64,000 nt of DNA from Streptomyces longwoodensis (GTDB lineage: Bacteria; Actinomycetota; Actinomycetes; Streptomycetales; Streptomycetaceae): NCBI RefSeq assembly GCF_001514125.1, contig NZ_KQ948550.1:62001-126000 (forward strand). Direction: 5' to 3'. The position numbers were made by a program, and so were the translations under genes. Positions 28,036 through 36,815 of the stretch are shown piece after piece. How positions within the stretch are numbered: the stretch's first letter is position 1; every line of letters begins with the position of its first letter. The notes beneath the pieces are model-generated. The model made no database searches. It saw only the letters and a program-made list of their open reading frames with translations, and was not told the origin of the DNA.

Positions 28036-28240
28036 GGCGCACCTCCGCGTCGAGGGAGTGGGACCGGCCGTACGGGCCGTCCCGCCTGGACCGACGGTGC
28101 GCCCGCCGGGACCCGCCCCGCCAGGGGGTGCGGCGAAGCGTGACAGCACCCGGACGTCCCCGCGACCGTTCGCCCACGCACGTCGCGGACTCGCCACCGA
28201 AGGGGTGACGATCACGGCGGTCGGCACGGCCTCCCGGTAA

Positions 28241-28771
<531 letters not shown>

Positions 28772-28784
28772 GCGACGGCCGGCC

Positions 28785-28814
28785 GGGTCCGGACCCTCGA
28801 CGGGGCCCGGACCC
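28785..28814. terminator. Hairpin between convergent secreted-protein and solute-binding-protein genes
   Basis: GGGTCCGG (28785-28792) pairs with CCGGACCC (28807-28814) over a 14-base loop in the 69-base gap between two convergent genes; likely bidirectional terminator. Confidence 0.5.
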
Positions 28815-28840
28815 CGCGCGGGATCGCCCGGCCCTTCCGG

Positions 28841-30112
28841 TCACCCGGTGCTGCACACCGTCCTGGGGGCCGCCCCGCCGCCCGCGGTGTGCGCGGACCG
28901 CGCGTCCTGCACCCGCTGCACGTCCTGGAGGAGACCGGCGATCCCCGGGTCCTGGCCGGCGGCGACCCGGGCGAGGGTCAGCAGCACCGCCTCGTAGAAG
29001 GCGTCCCGGACGGCAGGTGCCATGACGTCCGAGGCGTCGAGGCAGCGGGGGCCCGCACCGAGCCGCCGCGCGATCTCGCGGGCGACCGGCCCGCCCTCGG
29101 CCGTGACCCGGCGGTTCGCCGAGAAGACCCCCGCCCCCGCCAGCTCGGCCCACTTGCGCTGCCCCTGGGCGGAGGCCAGCCGGCGGATCAGTGCCCGGGC
29201 CCGGGGACTGTCGCCGAACAGCGCCGCGAAGTCGCCGGTGACCTCGTGGGCCCGCACCGGGCCGCCCCCGGGCAGCAGCGGAGCGGAGTCCGTCATGCGC
29301 GCGCGACCCGCCTCGCCGCCGTAGAACGAGGGCGCGAAGGAACCCTGGTGCTCCAGGGTGCACCCGCCCCAGCCGTCGAACAGCAGCCCGTTGCCGTCCG
29401 GGTCGCCGCGGTGGTCGGTCAGCAGGGCGTGCGCGGCCGCGCCCCGGTCCTGCCGGAGCAGCCCGGCCCACACCTCCCACGCCTCGCGCACCGGCGCACT
29501 CCGCCACCAGCGCGTGCCGCCTGCGCCCCGGGCCCACTGCTCGTAGACGTGCGGACCCGCCCGCTGGAGCACGAGGTCCTCGATCCAGTCGGTGCCGGGC
29601 CAGCCCGACGCGCCGTCGTCGCCCATGCCGAGGCACCAGCTCCGCAGGGGCGCCGGTCCCCGGGCCGGCGCCTCGTCCTGCCGGTACCAGACGACGCTCT
29701 TCAGGTCCGCCTTGACCGGGACCCAGTACAGGTGGTCCGAGGGCGAGCCGGCCGACATCCAGGGCGCGCCGTACTCCTGCGGGTCGTAGAGGTCGTCCAG
29801 CGGCTCCAGCAGGTGCTGGTCGGCGTACTCGGCGAGCTCACCGATGCCCGGCATGATCACGATGTCCGGGGGCTCGCCCGCCTGCACCTTGGCGAGCAGC
29901 ACCTCCCGCTGGGCGGCGGTGCCCTGGTAGCGGAACGGGATGCCGAAGCCGCGCAGCAGGGTCTCGAACCGGTCCGCCTGCCCCGCCGTCCACGTCCCGA
30001 GGATCGTCACCGGCTCCTCCCGGTCGTGCCGCGCCCACAGCACCACCGTGGAACCGGCGGTGACCAGCAGCATCACCAGGGCGAGGACCAGTAGCTTGAA
30101 CCGCCGGGTCAC
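28841..30112 (-). CDS. Membrane-tethered extracellular solute-binding protein (family-1-like)
   Basis: 423-residue substrate-binding protein. The N-terminus RRFKLLVLALVMLL...STVVLWARH is a single helix with no lipobox cysteine and no clear cleavage site, so it probably stays membrane-anchored. The rest is a periplasmic-binding fold: VTILGTWT, QGTAAQREVLLAKVQAGEPPD, IVIMPGIGELAEY, YWVPVKADLKSVVWY. No permease or ATPase gene is nearby, so a sensor role is likelier than transport. The GTG at 30112 overlaps the stop of the membrane-protein gene (GTGA). In mycobacteria GlnH, a binding protein, sits in the pknG operon in the same way, although it belongs to another binding-protein family. Confidence 0.82.
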   Translation of the reverse strand: MTRRFKLLVLALVMLLVTAGSTVVLWARHDREEPVTILGTWTAGQADRFETLLRGFGIPFRYQGTAAQREVLLAKVQAGEPPDIVIMPGIGELAEYADQHLLEPLDDLYDPQEYGAPWMSAGSPSDHLYWVPVKADLKSVVWYRQDEAPARGPAPLRSWCLGMGDDGASGWPGTDWIEDLVLQRAGPHVYEQWARGAGGTRWWRSAPVREAWEVWAGLLRQDRGAAAHALLTDHRGDPDGNGLLFDGWGGCTLEHQGSFAPSFYGGEAGRARMTDSAPLLPGGGPVRAHEVTGDFAALFGDSPRARALIRRLASAQGQRKWAELAGAGVFSANRRVTAEGGPVAREIARRLGAGPRCLDASDVMAPAVRDAFYEAVLLTLARVAAGQDPGIAGLLQDVQRVQDARSAHTAGGGAAPRTVCSTG

Positions 30113-31227
30113 AGCCGCCTCCAGTAGTCCTTGTCGAGCCGCAGGCCCAGCCCCAGCGCGGGCAGTGCGACGGCCAGCAGGCTGCCGGTGAGGGTGGCCC
30201 GGTACACCCGGTCGGCCCAGGCGCCGTCGTCGGTGTCCTCCCGGACGTCCTCCGACCGCTTGGTGACGCGCTTCTGCGCATCGGCCGGTTCCGGGCCGAC
30301 GCGCCGGGACACCTCGGTGATCTGCCGCAACCCCCCGACGGCCCGGGTGAGTCCGTCCTCCGTCGCCGACACCGTCATCAGCGGCACCACCGCGAGCAGC
30401 ACGGTGAGGGCGAACGCCGCGAGCAGGTACGCGTTCCAGTCCCGGCCGCAGCGGTCGCGCAGCACGAACAGCGCCGAGAGCAGCGTCGACGCCAGTGCGG
30501 CCAGGGCGCATTCGGCGAGCCACCACACGCCGCGCTGCACCCCGCCCATGGCCGCCGTGGCCTCCGCGTGCCGCAACTGCACCCGTTGCAGGGCGTCCAG
30601 GCGGGGCACGAGCCCCACGCCCTCGCGGGTGAGCAGGGAGTGGGCCTCCTGGAGCTTCTGCTCGCGCATGAGGGGCTGGTCGCGGTAGAGGGAGGCGCCG
30701 AGGGTGAGCGAGTCGGTGTAGGTGGCGAGCAGGCCCTTGACGGTGCCGAGGTCCTGGTCCGTGCGGTCGGCGATCCGGGACAGGCCCTGGTCGGCGGCCG
30801 AGAGCTGGGACCGGTAGGTCTCGCCCGAGCCCGCGACCCCGATGAGGTTCCCGGCCACCAGCACGTGGACCTCCTGGTCGGCGCGCAGCGCCGCGAGCCG
30901 GGTGGCGGCCAGCCCCTGCACGGCCGGCGCCTCCCGGGCCGCGAGCGCGTCGGCGTTGCGCTGGACCTGCCGGCACGACAGGAACAGCGCGCTCGCCGCG
31001 ACGGTCGCGAGCAGCACCAGCACCAGCAGGTGCACCTCCAGCAGCCGCCGGGTCCGCCAGGGGCGCAGGAGGTCGCGCCAGAGGGCGGCGGGGGAGTACC
31101 GGCGTCGGAGCGCGGCGGGGGAGCGCCGCTTCGTGGAGGTGGCGCCCCCGAACGGCGTGCGACCCCCGCCCCGCCCGCGCCCGAAAGGTGTACGGCCCCC
31201 GCCCCGCCCGCGCCCGGTGGTCGTCAC
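30109..31227 (-). CDS. Multi-helix membrane protein with helical ectodomain (GlnX-like by context)
   Basis: 372 residues. The cytoplasmic N-terminus has two 12-residue repeats (GRGRGGGRTPFG). The first membrane helix is HLLVLVLLATVAASALF, followed by a ~170-residue helical ectodomain (QRNADALAAREAPAVQGLAA onward) like the ligand-binding part of chemoreceptors. Three more helices follow near WWLAECALAALAS, YLLAAFALTVLLAVVPL and SLLAVALPALGLGL. The GTG at 31227 overlaps the VWA gene stop and its own stop overlaps the binding-protein start, so expression is tightly coupled. Topology and place match GlnX of the mycobacterial PknG system; sequence homology is untested. Confidence 0.72.
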   Translation of the reverse strand: MTTTGRGRGGGRTPFGRGRGGGRTPFGGATSTKRRSPAALRRRYSPAALWRDLLRPWRTRRLLEVHLLVLVLLATVAASALFLSCRQVQRNADALAAREAPAVQGLAATRLAALRADQEVHVLVAGNLIGVAGSGETYRSQLSAADQGLSRIADRTDQDLGTVKGLLATYTDSLTLGASLYRDQPLMREQKLQEAHSLLTREGVGLVPRLDALQRVQLRHAEATAAMGGVQRGVWWLAECALAALASTLLSALFVLRDRCGRDWNAYLLAAFALTVLLAVVPLMTVSATEDGLTRAVGGLRQITEVSRRVGPEPADAQKRVTKRSEDVREDTDDGAWADRVYRATLTGSLLAVALPALGLGLRLDKDYWRRL

Positions 31228-32612
31228 CGCAGGGCCCTCCCGCACGCGATGCAGTAACGGGCCTCGCTCCCGGCCGGGTTGCCGCAGGCGCCGCAGTGCG
31301 GGCCCGGCCGGGACCCGGCGGTGTCGGGCAGCGGTGCGCCGGGACGGGACCCGGCGCGCAGGATCATCGGGCCGAGGGTGCCGGCGTCGACGGCGCGCGG
31401 CCGCACCCGTCCCGCGGACGCGTCCTCGATGTCGGCGACCGCCCGGATCTCGTCCAGCACCCAGTCCGTGCCGAACCGGGCCGCCAGCCGGGCGGCCTGC
31501 CCCAGGCAGTCCTCGGCGGTGGCCGGCCGGTCGTCGCGCAGGGCGGCGAGGCCGCGCCGCAGGGCATCGCGCATCCGGGCGGTGGCGTTGAGCTCGCGCA
31601 CGCTGTCGGCGCCCGCCGGGACGTGGGGCGGGGACTGCCCGGGCAGGTGCCAGCGGGCGGTGACCGCCGCGTGGAAGTCGCCGATGGAGACCAGGGCGAA
31701 CAGCAGCTCGGTCTCCAGCGGGTCGGCTCCGGAGTCGGCGACCAGGGTGAGCAGGTAGTCCCGCCGGCCCTGCTCCCACTGGTAGGTCGGGAAGCTCCAG
31801 CGGTGCGGCCGGCCGGGCTGGGGCAGACCGCCCAGGCGGTGCGGCCGGGGCGCCTTCTCACTGAGCGAGACCTGGCGCACGCACGGCCGCACGGTCACGT
31901 CGATCGGCAGCCGGGGCGTGTGCACCCGGCGCAGGCGCCCGATGGCGTCGGTGACCGCCCGGCCGAGTCCCTCGTCCACGAACTCGGCCGTCCCGTGCAG
32001 CCGTTCGGCGAGGGCCAGCAGCGGATCGGGGGACCAGTCCGTCCCCACGGCGAACACGTCACAGGTGAATTCACCGGCACACGCTTCCAGTTGCTCCTCC
32101 AGGCGGCTCTCGCCGGCCGCGCTGCTGCCGTCGGTGATCAGCACCAGGTGCCGTACGGACGCCGGCCGGCCGGCGAGCAGGGCGTGCGCCCTCGCCACCC
32201 AGGCGGCGTACCCGGCGGGGCGCGGCCCGTCCCGGTGCAGCGGCAGCGACCCCGTGACGAAGGCCGCCCGGCGCCGCTCGTCGTGGTCGGCGACGGCCCA
32301 CTCCTCACCCCCGCGCGGATAGCAGCGGACCGGCTCGGGGCCGCTGCCCAGCACGGCGAAGGAGATGCGGTCGGGCAGGGCGCGCAGCGCCGCGGGCAGG
32401 GCGTGCCGGACGGCCGCCCGGTTCTCCTCGGCGACGTCCACCGCGACGACCACGGCGAGCTGGACCGCGGGCAGGTCGGTGGGGGCGCCGTCGGCGGACA
32501 CGTCGACCCGCAGGTGCGCCTCGATCTTGGCGCTGCGGTGCGGGCGCAGGTCGCGGCCGAGGTCCACGTGGAGCCGGATGCCCGGCTGCGGCGGCCGGGT
32601 GAGGCTGCTCAT
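31224..32612 (-). CDS. VWA-domain protein with C-terminal zinc ribbon
   Basis: 462-residue cytosolic protein. A von Willebrand A domain covers about residues 40-220. The first metal-site strand reads VVVAVDVAEEN instead of DxSxS, so the MIDAS site is degenerate, while LVLITDGSS is kept. A beta-rich middle follows, then a helical segment (ATARMRDALRRGLAALRDD). The end is a zinc ribbon CGACGNPAG...YCIACG. I favour the ATG at 32612; a GTG at 32624 sits two bases after AAGGAG. It lies between the PknG-like kinase and the membrane protein and could act as a protein-protein adaptor or kinase substrate (inference). Confidence 0.8.
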   Translation of the reverse strand: MSSLTRPPQPGIRLHVDLGRDLRPHRSAKIEAHLRVDVSADGAPTDLPAVQLAVVVAVDVAEENRAAVRHALPAALRALPDRISFAVLGSGPEPVRCYPRGGEEWAVADHDERRRAAFVTGSLPLHRDGPRPAGYAAWVARAHALLAGRPASVRHLVLITDGSSAAGESRLEEQLEACAGEFTCDVFAVGTDWSPDPLLALAERLHGTAEFVDEGLGRAVTDAIGRLRRVHTPRLPIDVTVRPCVRQVSLSEKAPRPHRLGGLPQPGRPHRWSFPTYQWEQGRRDYLLTLVADSGADPLETELLFALVSIGDFHAAVTARWHLPGQSPPHVPAGADSVRELNATARMRDALRRGLAALRDDRPATAEDCLGQAARLAARFGTDWVLDEIRAVADIEDASAGRVRPRAVDAGTLGPMILRAGSRPGAPLPDTAGSRPGPHCGACGNPAGSEARYCIACGRALR

Positions 32613-32712
32613 GTCGTACGTCACCGCTCCTTCGCGCCGCCGTCCGGTCGGTCGTCGTCCGTTCCCCGCCGCCACGCCCCGAAGGGCCCGCGGCAGTCGC
32701 CGCGCCGTACGG

Positions 32713-35028
32713 TCAGAACACCGTCTGGGGCCGTACGGCGTGCAGGAGGTCCACCAAGTGCTCGTGCGCGGCGGGCTCCTCCTGGTGGTGGGCCGCCAAC
32801 CGTGCGTACAGGGACTCCAGTTGTTCGCGCAAGACCCTCTCGGGCGCGCTGAGGCGGCGCAGGGCGCGGGCGTCGAGCCGGCCGCGCCCGCCGCCCGGGC
32901 CCGCGGGGCCGGGACGGTCGCCGAGGTGGTGCACCGCGTCCAGCTTCCACTCGTGGAACTCGGTGCGCAGGCGCAGCGCCTCGTCCTCGGACAGGCTCGG
33001 CTCCACGGCGCCCGGTCTGCGCCCCACCAGGCCGGCCAGCTCGGCCAGCGCCGCGTCGACCTCGGCGGGTACGGGCAGCGGGTCGCCGTCGCCGGGCAGC
33101 CGGGCCGCGCGGATGCGCAGGGCGGCGATCCGCGCGACGGTGTGGTCCAGCGTGCCCGGCCGGACCCGGCCGAGCACGTCCACGGCCGCCCGCCGGTCAC
33201 GTGCGCGGAGCGCGAGCCTGGCCAGGCCCAGGGCGGCGCCGCCGTGCGCCGGATTGCGTGCGAACACCGCCTCGTACAGCTCCCGGGCGGTGGGCCCGGC
33301 CGCGTCGTCGCCGAGCCGCTCCGCGCAGTAGGCCAGCGCCAGCTTGGGGGCGTACTCGCCGGGGAGTTCGAGGTGGACCCGCGTGAAGTGGGCCTTGGCG
33401 TCGGCGACCGGGCGGGGGTCGCCGTCGAGTCCGGCGGCGCGCAGCGCGAGGAGGGCGCGGTGCCACTCCAGCCGCCACCGGCGCACGGCGGACGGGCCGG
33501 GGACGGAGTCCGCCGTGTCGAGTTCCTCCTGGGCCCGGTCCAGGTCCTGCCGGGTGTCGCGCCCCAGCAGGACGCGCACGTTGTGCAGACAGATCTCCAC
33601 CGACCGCGGTTTCTCGCCCTCCTGCCGCAGGAGCCGGCCCGGGTCGTAGCCGCTGCTCACCTCGAACCGCGCGGCCTGCGGGTCGCCCGGGTAGGGCCTG
33701 GGCACCGGCAGACAGGCGGCGATCTCGGTGGGGGTGGGGGCGCCGGGGTCGAGCGCCGGCGCCACGGGCGGCTCGTACCGGTCGCGGCGGGGCCGCCCCA
33801 GCCAGTGCTCGATGCCGGGCACCGTGCCGAGCCGGGCGCCCAGCAACCGGGTGGACGGCCGGAAGTAGTCGGAGGGCTCGGGCGGGTCGCTCTTGCCACG
33901 CAGCGCCCGTATCTCCCGCAGGGCGCCGCGCAGTTGGCCGAGCATCTCGCGGGCGTCGGTGAAGCGGCGGCCGGGGTCGGTCCGTACGGCGCGGTCGACG
34001 ACCCGCTCGAAGGACGCGGCGCCCAGTCCCGGGACCTCGGTGACGGCCCAGCGGGCGAGTTCGCGCAGGGTGACGCCGACGGTGTGCAGGTCGTGGGCGA
34101 CGGTGGGCACGGCCGTCGTCCCCGTCTCCGGCGCCATGTAGTCGGGCGTCACGTGCGCGGGCGGCTGGGTCTGGCCCTGCTCGCGCATGCCGCCGAGGTC
34201 GATGACCTTGACGCCGTCCCGGTGGTGCACGACGTTGGACGGCTTCATGTCCCCGTAGACGAAGACGCGTTCGCCGTCGGCGTGCAGGTGGACGAACGCT
34301 TCGAGGATCTGGCAGCCGTACGTCGCGACGTGCTCGATGTCGAGGACGGCCTCACCGCGGCGGACCTCCTCCACGACCGCCGCGAGGGTGCCGTCGCCGA
34401 CGTCGTCCATGACGATGTACCCGCCGGTGACCGTACCGCTGCCGTCGCCTCGGGCGACGAAGTCGCGGATCTGGACGATGCGGGGGTGACGGATGGCGAC
34501 GAGGTTGCGGCGCTCCACGTCGGCGAGCCGCACACCGTCGTGCTCGTACCGGTTGAGCAGCCCCTTGACGGCGACGACGTCCCCGAGGTGGGTGTCCTCG
34601 GCGAGGTAGACCCAGCCCTGGCCGCCGTGCGCGATGGGCCCCATGATCCGGTACTGGTCGCGCAGCAGGTCCCCCTCGGCGAGCTCGGGCCGGTACGAGT
34701 AGCGCTCGCCGCAGGCCGGGCAGAAACCCCGGCTCGGCACCGGGCCCTCGGTGTAGGGCGGGGCGAAGGTGATGCCGCAGTCGGCGGACGAGCAGCTCAT
34801 GCGGACGCGCAGCGGCGCCTCGGGACGCACGAGGCGTTCCGCGGCGGGACGCGGCTCCCGCTCGGGCAGCGCCAGCAGAGCGCGCGGGCCGTGCTCCCGC
34901 GGGTCGTCCGGCAGGGCGGGCAGCCCGGGCCCGTCCTGCGCGCGGCCGCACACGGCACAGTGGCCGCCGGCCAACAGGGTCCCGCCGCAGGGTGCTCCGC
35001 TGAAGCGGCGGTGCGGACAGGTCGTCAT
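32713..35028 (-). CDS. PknG-type serine/threonine protein kinase (rubredoxin-like, kinase, TPR)
   Basis: 771-residue cytosolic kinase with the full PknG plan. An N-terminal Cys-rich start (CPHRRFSG...CAVCG) is followed by a rubredoxin-like zinc module CSSADCG...FCPACGERYSY. The kinase domain has IAHGGQGWVYLAED, VAVKGLL (Lys), VYGDMKPSNV and VIDLGG, the PknG-style loop without the HRD arginine. A TPR region (ARELYEAVF, LELPGEYAPKLALAYCAE) ends in LLHAVRPQTVF, close to the extreme tail of mycobacterial PknG as I recall it. PknG controls glutamate/2-oxoglutarate metabolism by phosphorylating GarA/OdhI. ATG at 35028 with GGAGGGG nine bases upstream; an upstream in-frame ATG (35079) is weaker. Confidence 0.88.
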   Translation of the reverse strand: MTTCPHRRFSGAPCGGTLLAGGHCAVCGRAQDGPGLPALPDDPREHGPRALLALPEREPRPAAERLVRPEAPLRVRMSCSSADCGITFAPPYTEGPVPSRGFCPACGERYSYRPELAEGDLLRDQYRIMGPIAHGGQGWVYLAEDTHLGDVVAVKGLLNRYEHDGVRLADVERRNLVAIRHPRIVQIRDFVARGDGSGTVTGGYIVMDDVGDGTLAAVVEEVRRGEAVLDIEHVATYGCQILEAFVHLHADGERVFVYGDMKPSNVVHHRDGVKVIDLGGMREQGQTQPPAHVTPDYMAPETGTTAVPTVAHDLHTVGVTLRELARWAVTEVPGLGAASFERVVDRAVRTDPGRRFTDAREMLGQLRGALREIRALRGKSDPPEPSDYFRPSTRLLGARLGTVPGIEHWLGRPRRDRYEPPVAPALDPGAPTPTEIAACLPVPRPYPGDPQAARFEVSSGYDPGRLLRQEGEKPRSVEICLHNVRVLLGRDTRQDLDRAQEELDTADSVPGPSAVRRWRLEWHRALLALRAAGLDGDPRPVADAKAHFTRVHLELPGEYAPKLALAYCAERLGDDAAGPTARELYEAVFARNPAHGGAALGLARLALRARDRRAAVDVLGRVRPGTLDHTVARIAALRIRAARLPGDGDPLPVPAEVDAALAELAGLVGRRPGAVEPSLSEDEALRLRTEFHEWKLDAVHHLGDRPGPAGPGGGRGRLDARALRRLSAPERVLREQLESLYARLAAHHQEEPAAHEHLVDLLHAVRPQTVF

Positions 35029-35155
35029 CCTGGCGTGCCCCTCCCGGTCATCGGCCCCCTCCGGTTCCGTGTCCCGCACGGTCGTCCTCCTCCCCGGCCG
35101 GGCGGTGCGGGGGCGCCGGCGCCGTGGCGGGAGGTGGAGCGCAGGCCCGTCGGCA

Positions 35156-36634
35156 TCAACGCCCCCCGTGGCGGTCGAGGTCGGCGCGCAGCGTCCTGAT
35201 CAGGGCGCGCAGCCGGGCGAGTTGCCGGTGCGGGTCCCGCTCCTCGTCGATGCGGCGGCGGGTGACCCGGTGCCGCTCGGCGGTCTCGGCCACCGGGCCC
35301 AACGAGGCGCTGTCGACCACGTCCAGGCGGATCGACCGGCTCAGCTCCACGCGCTGGAGACGGTCGAGCAGCGCGTCCGCCCGGTGCAGGAGCGCGGGCC
35401 GCAGGAGCCGGTCGCAGGCCTCGTCCCAGCCCGGCCCGCCCTCGCGACGGAAGACGAGCAGCAGCCGGAAACCGACGGACCGCAGCCGTTGCAGGACGTC
35501 GATCAGGGCGCCCGGCTGCGGCTCCTCGTCGAGGCCGTCGACGAGGAGGGTGACGGGCCGGGCGGGTGGGTCACCGGCTGCCGGGACGGCCCGACCGGGT
35601 GCGGGGGCGTGACCGGCCGCCCGATCGGCCCGGCCGGGTGCGGGTGTACGACCGGCCGCCGGAGCGGCTCGGCCGGCTGTGTCCGTGCGACCGGTCGCCG
35701 GAGCGACCTGGCCGGCTGTGTCCGTGCGACCGGTCGCCGGAGCGGGCCGGGGCCCGGCGCCGCGGAGCCAGTCGTAGTACGCCAGGTACGCGCCGGCCGG
35801 GAAGGCGATCCGGCCCAGGGCGTGGTCGATGAGGTCCGGCACGCGGGCGCCGCCGCGGTGGACGACGTCGGCCCGGTGGGTGAGGTGGCGCAGCGAGCGT
35901 TCCTTGCCGCCGCCCGGGGGCACCACGGTGATCTTCACCGGGTCCTCGTCCGGGTGGTCGAACCACCGGGTCACCCGTGCCTCGAAGCCCCGGTCCCAGG
36001 CGTCGGGCCGGCTCAACTCCGCGACGTACGGCGACAGTCGGGCGATGCGGTCGACGGGGATCAGGTACGAGAAGGCGAGCCGGTTGTCCTCGGGGAGGAA
36101 GGCGCCGAGGTCGCCGCGCCAGCTGACGACGAGCCCGACGACGCGGACCGGCCGGTCCTCCCGCGGCCGGGTGCACACGGCCGCGCCGCTGAAGCCCTCG
36201 CGCACCACGTCCGCCTTGGTGACGGCGTCGAGCTGGACCAGCTCACCGCTGGCCCCGCCGATGCGCCCCCACAGGCTCATCCCCTCGTCGAAGCCGTCGG
36301 CATAGCCGGTCGCGTACACCTCCATGCCGCCCCACACCCCGGGGTCCAGCGGGGCGGGGCGCGCCTGGGGCCGCGGGCTGTCCAGGCGCAGTACGGCGAC
36401 GTCCTCGCCGTCCGCCCGTTCCGGCAGCCAGCCGCCGGGCAGGACGCGGGCGCGGACCGGGGCGAGCGCGCTGTTCTCGGCGAACTCGGCCCACAGCACG
36501 GCGTCCGGGCGGCCCACCACGTGCGCACAGGTCAGCGCCGTCCACTGGTCGACGAGCACACCGGCACCGCAGACCGGACCGTGCGCGTCGTCGCGCCGCA
36601 GCCGCAGTCTCCAGTCCGCACGTAACTCCCCCAT
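35156..36634 (-). CDS. Trypsin-like serine protease with long C-terminal extension, TTA codon 4
   Basis: 492 residues, no signal peptide, so cytosolic. Residues 1-~200 form a trypsin-like (S1B/Do-type) domain: GAGVLVDQWTALTCAHVVG (His), GEDVAVLRL (Asp) and VREGFSGAAVC (Ser in GFSGAAV), a complete triad. A spacer of 13-residue repeats (about 290-355) leads to a C-terminal helical/NTPase-like part with TLLVDGLDEEPQPGALIDVLQRL, reminiscent of STAND-type Walker B but without a P-loop. Codon 4 is TTA (36625-36623), so translation should need bldA tRNA. First gene of the kinase operon; it may cleave a partner when the pathway is triggered (inference). Confidence 0.82.
   Translation of the reverse strand: MGELRADWRLRLRRDDAHGPVCGAGVLVDQWTALTCAHVVGRPDAVLWAEFAENSALAPVRARVLPGGWLPERADGEDVAVLRLDSPRPQARPAPLDPGVWGGMEVYATGYADGFDEGMSLWGRIGGASGELVQLDAVTKADVVREGFSGAAVCTRPREDRPVRVVGLVVSWRGDLGAFLPEDNRLAFSYLIPVDRIARLSPYVAELSRPDAWDRGFEARVTRWFDHPDEDPVKITVVPPGGGKERSLRHLTHRADVVHRGGARVPDLIDHALGRIAFPAGAYLAYYDWLRGAGPRPAPATGRTDTAGQVAPATGRTDTAGRAAPAAGRTPAPGRADRAAGHAPAPGRAVPAAGDPPARPVTLLVDGLDEEPQPGALIDVLQRLRSVGFRLLLVFRREGGPGWDEACDRLLRPALLHRADALLDRLQRVELSRSIRLDVVDSASLGPVAETAERHRVTRRRIDEERDPHRQLARLRALIRTLRADLDRHGGR
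35570..35757 (-). repeat. 39-base tandem repeats coding for a 13-residue linker motif
   Basis: About five degenerate 39-base units inside the protease gene. Two neighbouring units share a 35-base block exactly (35671-35705 and 35710-35744). They encode versions of APATGRTDTAGRA, decaying into APAAGRTPAPGRA. Probably a flexible, length-variable linker. Confidence 0.8.
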
Positions 36635-36815
36635 GTCATCTCACACTACGGCCACAGCGGGGTGCGTCCCTAGACTCGGGAGCAGGCTGCTCGACACGCA
36701 TGTGGCCAGGAGTTGACCGACTCGGTGCTCAACTTCGGCCAGGACTGGGCTGTTTGAGTCATCTGAAGATCAATAACCTGGCTCCCGAGTCCCGTAGTCG
36801 ACCTCGAGGAGTCCC

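Noticed and set aside
28841-36634. ABC importer for the solute-binding protein in the kinase operon
   Set aside because: No permease or ATPase gene in the operon; the membrane protein lacks an EAA loop.
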